Shown: in pieces, positions 25,727-34,141 of the stretch
Position numbering within the stretch: position 1 is the stretch's first letter
Layout: every line of letters starts with the position of its first letter
Origin: Alistipes shahii WAL 8301
Lineage (GTDB): Bacteria; Bacteroidota; Bacteroidia; Bacteroidales; Rikenellaceae
NCBI RefSeq assembly: GCF_025145845.1
Contig: NZ_CP102253.1
Coordinates: 2,666,001-2,730,000, forward strand
Length of the DNA stretch: 64,000 nucleotides
Reading direction: 5' to 3'
Made by a program: the position numbers and the translations under genes
Notes under the pieces: generated by a model
The model's database searches: none
The model's input: only the letters and a program-made list of their open reading frames with translations
What the model was told of the DNA's origin: nothing

Positions 25727-25734
25727 CAAAGATA
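25727..25734 (-). promoter_or_regulatory. -7 box for lptD
   Basis: On the minus strand this reads TATCTTTG (TAnnTTTG), with transcription expected near 25720 and a leader of about 50 nt before the lptD start at 25668. No clear -33 TTTG is present. Confidence 0.5.
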
Positions 25735-25775
25735 GGTAAAAATTTATAGAAAGCTCACACTTGGTACCATTAAAT

Positions 25776-26999
25776 ATGCGCACACGACTTTTGCTGCTAT
25801 TCGCCTTCGCGGCCGCAACTGTTCTTATGAACGTTGCGTCTGCGGGGAATATTGCGCACGGCGTCGAAGTCGTGGTCATCGACGCCGGGCACGGGGGAAA
25901 ATTCCCCGGCGCGCACTACGGCGGGGTCTATGAAAAGGACCTCACGCTGAAGGTGGCGCTCAAACTCGGAAAGCTCGTCGAGGAGGGGATGCCGGGCGTG
26001 AAGGTGGTCTACACCCGCACGGCGGACAGGACTTTGGGGGCGGACCTGGCGGCCGACCTGCAGGCGCGGGCCGACATTGCCAACAAGGCCGGGGGCGACC
26101 TCTTCATCTCGATCCACGCCAACGCCGCACCCCGGGCGACGGGCGTGCGGGGCGTCGAGACGCTGATCATGGGCGAGAGTTCGAAGGAGCAGCGCTACAA
26201 CGAGAACGCCCTGTTCGAAAACAACCGCGAGGATCTGATCGACATGTCCGACGAGCGGACGGCGGCCATCGTGCGGGCTTACATTCAGAATCTCCAGTTC
26301 ACCTACGGCGAATACAGCATGGCTTTCGCCCGCTGCATCCAGAACAGCTACCTCAAGGCGGGCCGCCATTCGCGCGGCATAAAGCCGCAGCTGCTGCGGG
26401 TGCTCTATGCGACGGACATGCCGGGCGTGCTGACCGAGATCGGGTTCATGTCCAACCAGCAGGAACTGGCCTACATGAAGTCCGACAGGGGGCAGAACGA
26501 GATCGCCCGGTCGCTCTACCAGGCGATCCGCAACTATTCGGCCTATGTGCTCGGGACCCGGATGGCCGAGGAGGAGCAGGCCGCTGCCGCGAAACCGGCC
26601 GCGGAACAGCCTGCGGAAAAGTCTGCCGGAAAGGCCGCGGAAAAGAGCGTTGAAAAGCCTGCGGCAAAGTCCGCTGAAAAGACCGCAGCGGCGCAGCCCG
26701 CGGAGGGAAAGACCGCGACGGCCGCTCCGGTCAGAACCCCGGAGAAACCGGCCGTACAGCCCCTGCGCTATACGATTCAGGTGATGGCTTCGGCGTCGTC
26801 CGTGCCCCTCGCCTCGGCGCAGTTCCGCGCCTACCGCGGCAAGGTGAAGGAGTATGCGGCCGAGGGGCGGTTCCCCTATAAATACGGTGTGGGCGAGTAC
26901 GGCACCCGTGAAGCCGCACAGCGGAAGCTGGCCGAGGTGCGCAAGGTATTTCCCGGGGCCTTCGTGGTCGCGTGCCGGGGTACGCAAATTGTAAAATAA
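25776..26999 (+). CDS. N-acetylmuramoyl-L-alanine amidase with C-terminal SPOR-like domain
   Basis: A 407-residue periplasmic enzyme that cuts the bond between MurNAc and the stem peptide. After a signal peptide (about 1-23), an amidase_3 domain runs from about 30 to 255 with zinc-ligand and catalytic blocks VVVIDAGHGG (His39), GVYEKDL (Glu), ISIHANA (His) and VLTEIGFMSN (Glu). A low-complexity linker of Ala, Pro, Lys and Glu repeats (about 265-330) leads to a SPOR-like domain (YTIQVMASASSVPL) that should bind denuded glycans at the septum. The start at 25776 fits the signal peptide better than the upstream GTG. mlaD-like follows after 10 nt. Confidence 0.9.
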   Translation: MRTRLLLLFAFAAATVLMNVASAGNIAHGVEVVVIDAGHGGKFPGAHYGGVYEKDLTLKVALKLGKLVEEGMPGVKVVYTRTADRTLGADLAADLQARADIANKAGGDLFISIHANAAPRATGVRGVETLIMGESSKEQRYNENALFENNREDLIDMSDERTAAIVRAYIQNLQFTYGEYSMAFARCIQNSYLKAGRHSRGIKPQLLRVLYATDMPGVLTEIGFMSNQQELAYMKSDRGQNEIARSLYQAIRNYSAYVLGTRMAEEEQAAAAKPAAEQPAEKSAGKAAEKSVEKPAAKSAEKTAAAQPAEGKTATAAPVRTPEKPAVQPLRYTIQVMASASSVPLASAQFRAYRGKVKEYAAEGRFPYKYGVGEYGTREAAQRKLAEVRKVFPGAFVVACRGTQIVK

Positions 27000-27009
27000 A
27001 AGTACAGAT

Positions 27010-28014
27010 ATGAAAAGGGAAGTTAAAATCGGAATTTTCGGCGTGACGATGATCATTGCCGCGTGGGCCGGAATCCGGTTTTTGAAAGGATTCGACATTT
27101 TCAGCCGCAATTCGGTCTATTACGCCGCCTACGACCAGATCAACGGCGTGCAGGCGGCGTCGCCGATTATGATGAAAGGCGTCAAGATCGGTACGGTGAC
27201 GGGCATTTCGTTCGATCCGCAGCGCAGCGACAACGTCGTGTTGCAGTTCACCATCAAACGTCAGTATCACATTCCGACCGACTCCGAGGCCAAGATTTAC
27301 AGCAACGGGCTGATGGGCGGAAAGGCCATCGAAATCAACTACGGCACGGCGCGCACCTATCTCCAGAAGGGCGACACGCTGCGCTCGGTGCGCGAACGCG
27401 ACCTGATGGACGTGGCCGGGTCGGAGCTGGATTTCTTCAAGCAGAAGGTGTCGCAGGTGACGGGCGACCTCTCGCGCACGCTGACCAACCTCAATCGCCT
27501 GATGGAGGCCAACGCGCAGAATATTTCCGGGACGTTGAGCCACCTGAACGCCATTACGGGCGACATGGCCGGCCTGCTCGACGCCGAGAAGCGCAACCTG
27601 AAAGCCGCCGTCAACGACCTTACGGAGTTCTCCGCGATGCTGGGCAGGAACACCCCGCGTGTGGACAGCATCGTCGGCAGCCTGAACCGGATAACCGGGG
27701 AGCTGGCCGACGCCGGGTTCGCCCGCAGGCTTACGGACGCCGTGGACGAGGTGAACGGCCTGCTGGCAAAGGTCGAGGCGGGCGAGGGGACCGTCGGCAA
27801 ACTGATGAACGATCCTGCGCTCTACGATTCGCTGACCGAGGCCAGCGCTAATCTCGCCTCGCTGCTGGCCAACCTCGAGCAGTATCCCGGCCGCTACGTG
27901 CATTTCTCGCTTTTCGGGCGCAGTCCCGAGAAGATGCAGGAGAAGGCCGAGCGCAAAGCCGCCAAAGCTGCGGCCAGGGCCGAGCGGGACTCGGTGAAAA
28001 GAATTAAAAATTAA
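27010..28014 (+). CDS. MlaD/MCE-family lipid transport protein
   Basis: A 334-residue protein with one N-terminal membrane anchor (IGIFGVTMIIAAWAGIRFL) and a single MCE domain at about 35-115 (YDQINGVQAASPIMMKGVKIGTVTGI). A long helical region follows, ending in a basic, Ala-rich tail. MCE proteins form hexameric rings that carry phospholipids between the membranes together with MlaE and MlaF partners, which are not in this window. It shares an operon with the amidase. The last residues (RIKN and the stop) are encoded by the left arm of the AT-rich inverted repeat at 28008-28150, so the native C-terminus may have been altered by that element. Confidence 0.87.
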   Translation: MKREVKIGIFGVTMIIAAWAGIRFLKGFDIFSRNSVYYAAYDQINGVQAASPIMMKGVKIGTVTGISFDPQRSDNVVLQFTIKRQYHIPTDSEAKIYSNGLMGGKAIEINYGTARTYLQKGDTLRSVRERDLMDVAGSELDFFKQKVSQVTGDLSRTLTNLNRLMEANAQNISGTLSHLNAITGDMAGLLDAEKRNLKAAVNDLTEFSAMLGRNTPRVDSIVGSLNRITGELADAGFARRLTDAVDEVNGLLAKVEAGEGTVGKLMNDPALYDSLTEASANLASLLANLEQYPGRYVHFSLFGRSPEKMQEKAERKAAKAAARAERDSVKRIKN

Positions 28015-28150
28015 AAATTAAAAATGAAAAATTGACTGGCAGACAGGAGGTTCATTCAGCCCTCTCGGTGTGATAATGTGGTCGTATAGGGCGTGGCGCG
28101 AAATTTTCCGACCGGCGCCCTTTCGATTTTTCATTTTTAATTCTTAATTT
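28008..28150. repeat. AT-rich inverted-repeat element between mlaD-like and mutS2 genes
   Basis: 27-bp terminal arms (28008-28034 and 28124-28150) match at 25 of 27 positions and enclose 89 bp of normal-looking sequence. The left arm is a run of AATTAAAA-type units that overlaps the stop codon of the upstream gene; the right arm ends 6 nt before the mutS2 ATG. No protein is encoded. It may be a miniature mobile element or a repetitive hairpin. Confidence 0.6.
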
Positions 28151-28156
28151 ACTGTC

Positions 28157-30652
28157 ATGATTTACCCTGCTACATTCGAGCAAAAGATAGGTTTCGACCG
28201 GCTCCGCGAGCAGGTCGCGGCACGTTGCACCATGCGCGCCGCCCGCGAGCGGCTCGCCGCGGAGGGCTTTTCGACCTCTGCGCGCGAGATCGAACGGCGG
28301 CTGGCGCTCGCCGACGAAATGCGCCTGCTGCTGGATATGGAGCATGATTTCCCCGGGGGCGAGTACCCCGACGTCGATTACATCGTCGCCAAACTGCGCG
28401 TCGAAGGTTCGTTCCTCGACGTGGAGGAGGTCGTGACCCTGCGCCGGGCGCTGGCCGCAATCGGCGGCATCGTCTCGTTCATCATCAGCCGCGAGGAGCG
28501 TTATCCGGCCCTCCATGCCCGCACGCGGGGCGTTGCGGCCTTTCCGGAGATCGTGCAGCGCATCGACGGCATTCTCGACCGCTTCGGCCAGGTGAAGGAC
28601 AACGCCTCGCCCGCCCTGCAGGAGATCCGCCGCTCCATCCGCGAACGCGAAGGGCAGGCGGCCAAGCGGTTGCAGGCCGTGCTGTCTGCGGCCAAGGGGG
28701 CGGGCATCGTCGATGCCGACGCCCAGATCTCGATCCGCGACGGCAAGGCCGTGATCCCGGTTTCGGCGGGCAACAAACGCAAACTGAACGGCTTTATCCA
28801 CGACGAATCGGCGACGGGCAAAACCTTCTACGTCGAACCGGTCGAGGTGGTGGAGATCAACAACGAACTGCGCGAACTGGAGTACGCCGAGCGGCGCGAG
28901 GTGGTGCGCATCCTCACGGAGTTTACCGAAGCGATCCGTCCCGACGCGGGGCTGATCGCCGATTCGGGCGACTACCTGGCCGAGATCGACATGCTGCGCG
29001 CCAAGGGCCGCTGGGCCTCGGAGAACGGGTGCGTGCGGCCGATCCTCTCGACGGACGACAGGCTGGTGCTGAAAAACGCCCGCCACCCGCTGTTGCAGCA
29101 GACGCTGCGGGCTGCGGGGCGCGAGATCGTGCCGCTGGATTTGCAGCTCGACCGTCGCAAGCGCATCCTCGTCATCTCGGGACCCAACGCCGGCGGCAAG
29201 TCGGTCTGCCTGAAAACCACGGGCATCGTGCAGTACATGTTCCAGTGCGGGTTTCCGGTTCCGGTCTCCGAGGTCTCGGAACTGCCGGTCTTCGAGAGCA
29301 TTTTCATCGACATCGGCGACGAGCAGTCGATCGACAACGACCTGTCGACCTATTCGTCGCACCTGCTGAACATGAAGCACATGCTGGCGGGCGCTTCGGG
29401 CCGCACGCTGGTGCTGATCGACGAGTTCGGGTCGGGAACCGAGCCGGTCATCGGCGGGGCCATCGCCGAGGCGATCCTCGAGCGTCTGCTCGGCAGGGGG
29501 TGTTACGGCGTGATCACGACCCACTACGCCAATATCAAGTATTACGCCGCGTCGGTGGAGGGCATCGCCAACGGCGCGATGATGTTCGACGTGCAGAACA
29601 TCCGGCCGCTGTTCCGGCTGGAAATGGGTAAGCCGGGCAGTTCGTTCGCCGTGGAGATCGCCCGCAAGATCGGGCTTCCGGAGGATATTATCCGTGCGGC
29701 GAGCGAGAAGGCCGGGTCGGATCACATTAATATCGAGAAACAGCTGCGCGAGATCGCCCGCGACAAGCATTACTGGGAGCAGAAGCGCGATCGCATACGT
29801 CTGACGGACCGCAAGGTCGAGGAGTTGGAGCAGAACTATGCCGAGCAGTTGGCGAAGATCCGCGCCGAGCGGCAGGAGATTCTGAAAAAGGCCAAGCAGG
29901 AGGCCCGGCAGTTGATCGCCGACGCCAACAAACAGATAGAAAATACGATTAAAACCATCCGCGAGGCGCAGGCCGAGAAGGAGCTGACGCGGCTGGCGCG
30001 GCGCGAGCTGGACGACTTCCGCGAGGCGGTCGAGAAGGCCGACGAGGCCGGGAACGAAGCCGCCGTGGCCCGCGAGATCGAGCGTATCGAACGTCGCCGC
30101 CGACGGCGCGCCGAGCGCAGGGCGCAGCAGGGCGCGCAGCCGGCAGCCGGGGAGGCCGCTCCGCAGCCCGAAAAGCCGCGCGAAGTGGTCGCCGGGTCGA
30201 AAGTCCGCATGGCCGGGCAGGAGATGGTCGGCGTGGTGCAGTCGGTGAAGGGAAAGCGGGCGCAAGTGGCGTTCGGACAGATACTCACGACGGTGGACAA
30301 AGGGCTGCTGACGGTGGTTTCGAACAACGAATACCGCGAGGCGACGCGGCCCGTTGCGGCTCGTACGGTGCTCTCGGTGGACATCTCGTCGCGCAAACTC
30401 AACTTCAAGGATCACATCGACGTGCGCGGCATGCGGGCCGCCGATGCGCTGGACGAGGTGCGCAACTTCATCGACGACGCGCTGATGGTGGGTGTGGGCA
30501 CGGTGTCGATTCTCCACGGCAAGGGCACGGGGGCTTTGAAGGAGGAGATTCGCCGCTACCTGCGCACGGTGCCGGAGATCGCCTCGGCGGTCGACGAACA
30601 TGCCGACCGGGGCGGTGCGGGAATTACGATCGTGACCTTCGATCTGTCGTGA
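28157..30652 (+). CDS. mutS2: Endonuclease MutS2
   Basis: An 831-residue protein. The core and clamp (about 1-330) are followed by the MutS-type ATPase with Walker A SGPNAGGKS near residues 342-350, Walker B LVLIDEFGSGTEP, and the switch THYANIKYYA. A basic coiled-coil (about 510-640) follows, and a C-terminal Smr domain (about 755-831) has DVRGMRAADALDEV and ILHGKGTGALKEEI. MutS2 lacks the mismatch-binding domain; it is linked to suppression of recombination and, in some bacteria, rescue of collided ribosomes. Length and order of domains are typical. Confidence 0.93.
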   Translation: MIYPATFEQKIGFDRLREQVAARCTMRAARERLAAEGFSTSAREIERRLALADEMRLLLDMEHDFPGGEYPDVDYIVAKLRVEGSFLDVEEVVTLRRALAAIGGIVSFIISREERYPALHARTRGVAAFPEIVQRIDGILDRFGQVKDNASPALQEIRRSIREREGQAAKRLQAVLSAAKGAGIVDADAQISIRDGKAVIPVSAGNKRKLNGFIHDESATGKTFYVEPVEVVEINNELRELEYAERREVVRILTEFTEAIRPDAGLIADSGDYLAEIDMLRAKGRWASENGCVRPILSTDDRLVLKNARHPLLQQTLRAAGREIVPLDLQLDRRKRILVISGPNAGGKSVCLKTTGIVQYMFQCGFPVPVSEVSELPVFESIFIDIGDEQSIDNDLSTYSSHLLNMKHMLAGASGRTLVLIDEFGSGTEPVIGGAIAEAILERLLGRGCYGVITTHYANIKYYAASVEGIANGAMMFDVQNIRPLFRLEMGKPGSSFAVEIARKIGLPEDIIRAASEKAGSDHINIEKQLREIARDKHYWEQKRDRIRLTDRKVEELEQNYAEQLAKIRAERQEILKKAKQEARQLIADANKQIENTIKTIREAQAEKELTRLARRELDDFREAVEKADEAGNEAAVAREIERIERRRRRRAERRAQQGAQPAAGEAAPQPEKPREVVAGSKVRMAGQEMVGVVQSVKGKRAQVAFGQILTTVDKGLLTVVSNNEYREATRPVAARTVLSVDISSRKLNFKDHIDVRGMRAADALDEVRNFIDDALMVGVGTVSILHGKGTGALKEEIRRYLRTVPEIASAVDEHADRGGAGITIVTFDLS

Positions 30653-30677
30653 TTTTGCAGTCTGCGACTGCTGCTGT

Positions 30678-30712
30678 TCTTTGTACCTTTTTGCGGAAAA
30701 AAGGTACAAAGA
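30678..30712. repeat. Perfect 15-bp inverted repeat upstream of murF-alr
   Basis: TCTTTGTACCTTTTT, a five-base loop, and its exact complement, starting 26 nt after the mutS2 stop codon. Each arm contains GGTACAAAG. The left side ends in a T-run, so it may act as a terminator for mutS2 as well as a binding site. Confidence 0.6.
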
Positions 30713-30782
30713 TCCGGCGACTATGTTGCGGCTTGAGTCTTTTTGACGACCAGAAAGCGGCAAAGAGCTGTAAATATTTTCG

Positions 30783-30790
30783 TACTTTTG
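30783..30790 (+). promoter_or_regulatory. -7 box for murF-alr
   Basis: TACTTTTG (TAnnTTTG) 38 nt before the ATG at 30828. It is embedded in a small dyad, GTACTTT, 8 nt, AAAGTAC (30782-30803). Confidence 0.45.
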
Positions 30791-30827
30791 GAAATGAAAG
30801 TACAAAAGATAAACCATTGGGTATTTT

Positions 30828-33197
30828 ATGAAATATCGTCTTTCGCAAATCGCCGCCGTCGTGGGCGGCAGGTTCTCCGGAACGGACTGCGAAGTGCAGT
30901 CGGTGGTGACCGACAGCCGCTCGCTGACGTGCGAGCTTGGCTCGGGACCGGTGTTCGTCGCCATGTGCGGCGCGAACCACGATTCGCATGCGTTCGTGGC
31001 GCAGATGTATGCGCGCGGCGTGCGGGCTTTTATGGTCGAACGGCCTCTCGAAGCCCTGCCGGAGTGCGGTTACGTGGTTGTTGAAAACGCCATTGCGGCC
31101 TTGCAGTGTCTGGCGGCCTATCACCGGGCGCAGTTCCGGGGAACGGTGGTGGGCATCACCGGTTCGAACGGCAAGACGGTCATCAAGGAGTGGATTGCCG
31201 AGGAACTGCCCGCGGGGATGAAGTGCTACCGTTCGCCCAAGAGCTACAATTCGCAGCTGGGCGTGCCGCTGTCGGTGCTGATGATCGAGGGCGACGAGCA
31301 GCTGGCGCTGATCGAGGCGGGGATTTCGAAACCCGGGGAGATGGCGCGGCTGGAGCGCATCATCCGTCCCGACGTGGTGGTTTTCACCTCGATCGGCGAC
31401 GCGCACCAGGAGAATTTCCTCAATCTGGAGCAGAAATGCGACGAAAAGATGGTTCTGGCCCACCGTGCCGAGACCATCGTTTACCACAGTTATTACGAGC
31501 CGCTGGGCCGCATGATCGCCTCGCGCTTCGCGGGGCGGAAGCTCTGCGACGCGGCCTCATGCCCCGAGGTCCCGGAGACGCTGATCGGCAACGAGGCGTC
31601 ACGCCGCAACGCCCGGATCGTCGAGGCGTTCTGCGCGGCGATGGGCTATCCCGCGCCGTCGTTTACCGAAGCTCCCGAGGTCGCCATGCGTCTCGAAGTC
31701 AAGGACGGCATCAACGACTCGGTGCTGATCAACGACGCCTACAACCTCGATCTCAACTCGCTGGCCCTGGCGCTCGACTACCTGCACAACGTGGCGTTGT
31801 CGCGCCGCCGGACGCTCGTGCTGTCGGATATCGCGCAGAGCGGGCTGACCGACGACGAACTTTACGGCCGCGTGGCGGGAATGGTCGCGCGGGCAGGCGT
31901 CGATACGCTCGTCGGCATCGGTCCCAAACTGAAGCGTTACGCCGCGCTGTTCGGCTGCGACAGGGAGTTTTACGCCTCGACCGACGAGTGCATCGCCCGC
32001 ATCGGCCGCAGGGCCGTGGCCGGGCGTGCCGTCTTGTTGAAAGGCGCGCGGGAGTACCGTTTCGAGAAACTCGCGCATGCGCTGGCGCGCAAGAGCCACA
32101 CGACGGTGCTGGAGGTCGATCTCGACGCCATGATCCACAACCTGAACTATTTCCGCTCGAAGCTCGACTTTCGGACCCGGCTCGTGGCGATGGTCAAGGC
32201 GGGTTCGTACGGCGCGGGGGATTTCGAGGTGGCGCAGATGCTCCAGCATCAGGGCGTCGACTACCTCGCCGTGGCGTTCGCCGACGAGGGTGTGCTGCTG
32301 CGCGAGCGGGGGATCACGATGCCCGTCGTGGTGCTGAATGCCGACGCCGACAGTTTCGACCAGATGATCGCCAACCGCCTCGAACCCGAGATATACAGTT
32401 TCCGTTCGCTCGCCGATTTCGCCGATGCGGTGTCGCATGCGGGCGAAACCCGCTATCCGGTTCACATCAAGCTCGATACGGGCATGCACCGGCTGGGATT
32501 CATGGAGGGGGAGATCGGGCGGTTGTGCGAGGTGCTGCCGACATTGCCCGCCGTGAAGGTGGCGTCGGTCTTTTCGCACCTGAACTGCGCCGACATGCCC
32601 GGAGAGGATGCCTACACCCGGGAGCAGATCGCGCGCTACGACCGCATGAGTGCCGCCGTAGCCGCGTCGCTGCCCTATTCCGTCATCCGCCATACGGCCA
32701 ATTCGGCGGCCATCGAGCGATTCCCCGAGGCGCGGTTCGACATGTGCCGACTCGGACTGGGGCTTTACGGCTTCGGCTGGGTGCACAATGCGGGCCTGCG
32801 CCCGGTTTCGGCGCTCAAAACCCGCATCGTGCAGATCAAGCGTCTCGAAGCGGGCGACGCCGTGGGCTACGGGCGCGCCGGGAAATTGCTGCGGCCGACC
32901 GTGACGGCGACCGTGCCGATCGGTTACGCCGACGGGCTGGACCGCCATCTGGGCTGCGGACGCTGGTCGATGCGTGTGGCCGGGCGGCCTGCGCCGATCG
33001 TGGGCCGCGTCTGCATGGACAGCTGCATGATCGACATCACGGACATTCCGGGCGTCGGCGAGGGCGACGAAGTGACGGTCTTCTCCGCCGAGCCGGGCAA
33101 CGACCTCGAAACGATGGCCCGGGTGCTCGACACGATACCTTACGAGATTATGACGTCGGTCTCGTCGCGTGTGAAACGAATCTACCTCAAGGAATAA
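30828..33197 (+). CDS. Bifunctional UDP-MurNAc-tripeptide:D-Ala-D-Ala ligase / alanine racemase
   Basis: A 789-residue fusion. Residues 1 to about 425 are MurF-like, which adds D-Ala-D-Ala to the peptidoglycan precursor; the ATP loop GITGSNGKT lies near residues 110-118 and the Mur motif NDAYNLDLNSL near 305. Residues about 430-789 are alanine racemase: the PLP lysine is Lys457 in MVKAGSYGAG, with HIKLDTGMHRLGF and GRVCMDSCMID further on. Making D-Ala and then using it in one polypeptide is a known Bacteroidetes arrangement. Its own -7 box and a dyad precede it. Confidence 0.93.
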   Translation: MKYRLSQIAAVVGGRFSGTDCEVQSVVTDSRSLTCELGSGPVFVAMCGANHDSHAFVAQMYARGVRAFMVERPLEALPECGYVVVENAIAALQCLAAYHRAQFRGTVVGITGSNGKTVIKEWIAEELPAGMKCYRSPKSYNSQLGVPLSVLMIEGDEQLALIEAGISKPGEMARLERIIRPDVVVFTSIGDAHQENFLNLEQKCDEKMVLAHRAETIVYHSYYEPLGRMIASRFAGRKLCDAASCPEVPETLIGNEASRRNARIVEAFCAAMGYPAPSFTEAPEVAMRLEVKDGINDSVLINDAYNLDLNSLALALDYLHNVALSRRRTLVLSDIAQSGLTDDELYGRVAGMVARAGVDTLVGIGPKLKRYAALFGCDREFYASTDECIARIGRRAVAGRAVLLKGAREYRFEKLAHALARKSHTTVLEVDLDAMIHNLNYFRSKLDFRTRLVAMVKAGSYGAGDFEVAQMLQHQGVDYLAVAFADEGVLLRERGITMPVVVLNADADSFDQMIANRLEPEIYSFRSLADFADAVSHAGETRYPVHIKLDTGMHRLGFMEGEIGRLCEVLPTLPAVKVASVFSHLNCADMPGEDAYTREQIARYDRMSAAVAASLPYSVIRHTANSAAIERFPEARFDMCRLGLGLYGFGWVHNAGLRPVSALKTRIVQIKRLEAGDAVGYGRAGKLLRPTVTATVPIGYADGLDRHLGCGRWSMRVAGRPAPIVGRVCMDSCMIDITDIPGVGEGDEVTVFSAEPGNDLETMARVLDTIPYEIMTSVSSRVKRIYLKE

Positions 33198-33209
33198 GGC
33201 GCGGAGCGC

Positions 33210-33291
33210 AATTCATAATTCAGAATTCACAATTCAGAATTATGCCTGCGAACCTAATTAATTATGCATTATGAATTCTGAATTTGGAATT
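33210..33291. repeat. AT-rich inverted-repeat element at the start of the RsmI-like gene
   Basis: Left arm units of the type AATTCAGAATT (33210-33245) face an inverted copy (33266-33291) across about 20 bp. The right arm contains the ATG at 33271 and codes for the first eight or so residues of the next gene. It is of the same general kind as the element at 28008-28150 but with different sequence. Confidence 0.55.
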
Positions 33292-33990
33292 TTATACCTG
33301 ATTCCCTGTCCGATTTCGGACGAAACGGCGCCGTGGGACGTGCTGCCTGCGGCCAACCGGGCCGTGATGGATGCGCTGGACTACTTCATCGTCGAGAACA
33401 CCCGCACGGCGCGGCGTTTCCTGTCGAAAGCCGGCATCGCGCGGTCCATCGGCGAACTGGAATTCCGCGAACTGAACGAGCACACCGCGGCCGGCCGCGA
33501 AATCGAGGAGCTGATCGCGCCGCTGCTCGAAGGCCGCTCGGCGGGGGTGATCTCCGAGGCGGGCGTGCCGGGCGTGGCGGATCCCGGGGCGCCGGTCGTC
33601 GGGGCGTGCCACCGCCGCGGCATCCGCGTCGTGCCGCTCGTCGGCCCGTCGTCGATCATTTTGGCGGTGATGGCCTCGGGACTCAACGGACAGTCGTTCG
33701 CTTTCAACGGCTACCTGCCCGTGAAGCCGCCCGAACGGACCCGGGCCATCCGTTTCTTCGAACGCCGTGCGCTGGCGGAGGGGCAGTCGCAGCTTTTCAT
33801 CGAAGCTCCGTACCGCAACGTGAAGCTGATGGAGCAGTTGGTGCAGACGCTCGGAGACCAGACGCGCCTGACCGTCGCCGTGGACCTCACGGCTCCGGAC
33901 GAGCGGATCGAGACCCATACGGCCGGGGAGTGGCGCCGCCGCCAGCTGCCCGAAATGAACAGGCGCCCGGCCATTTTCATCATCGGATAA
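33271..33990 (+). CDS. RsmI-like SAM-dependent methyltransferase (tetrapyrrole methylase fold)
   Basis: A 239-residue cytoplasmic protein with the tetrapyrrole-methylase fold used by 16S rRNA methyltransferase RsmI. Blocks seen are LYLIPCPISD near the start, FIVENTRTARRF, GVISEAGVPGVADPG, VPLVGPSSIILAVMASGLNGQSFAFNGYLP, and LFIEAPYRN. It is of the shorter Bacteroidetes type, so whether it modifies C1402 of 16S rRNA like true RsmI is not settled. The first residues MNSEFG come from an AT-rich repeat (33210-33291); family homology begins at about residue 6, so the repeat appears to have supplied the start codon. Confidence 0.8.
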   Translation: MNSEFGILYLIPCPISDETAPWDVLPAANRAVMDALDYFIVENTRTARRFLSKAGIARSIGELEFRELNEHTAAGREIEELIAPLLEGRSAGVISEAGVPGVADPGAPVVGACHRRGIRVVPLVGPSSIILAVMASGLNGQSFAFNGYLPVKPPERTRAIRFFERRALAEGQSQLFIEAPYRNVKLMEQLVQTLGDQTRLTVAVDLTAPDERIETHTAGEWRRRQLPEMNRRPAIFIIG

Positions 33991-34141
33991 GCGCAGCCTT
34001 GCCGTGAAGCGGCTTTTGGGCGGTAGCGCGCAGGCCGGTTCGATGTCCGGCATGCAGGCATTGTCCTTGAAGCCCGCCTCTTGGCCGGGTTGGTATGCAA
34101 TTTGTTCGAATAAGGGGAGGAAAACTGAAAAATTACAAGAT

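Noticed and set aside
22714..25749. A 1,011-codon open frame antisense to lptD
   Set aside because: Arg-, Val- and Asp-rich composition without domains; it mirrors the lptD codons and has no ribosome site of note.
28052..30964. A 970-codon minus-strand frame opposite mutS2
   Set aside because: Antisense shadow of a well-conserved gene; no recognisable motif.
30828..33197. MurF-alanine racemase fusion as a novelty
   Set aside because: This fusion is a known and widespread arrangement in Bacteroidetes.
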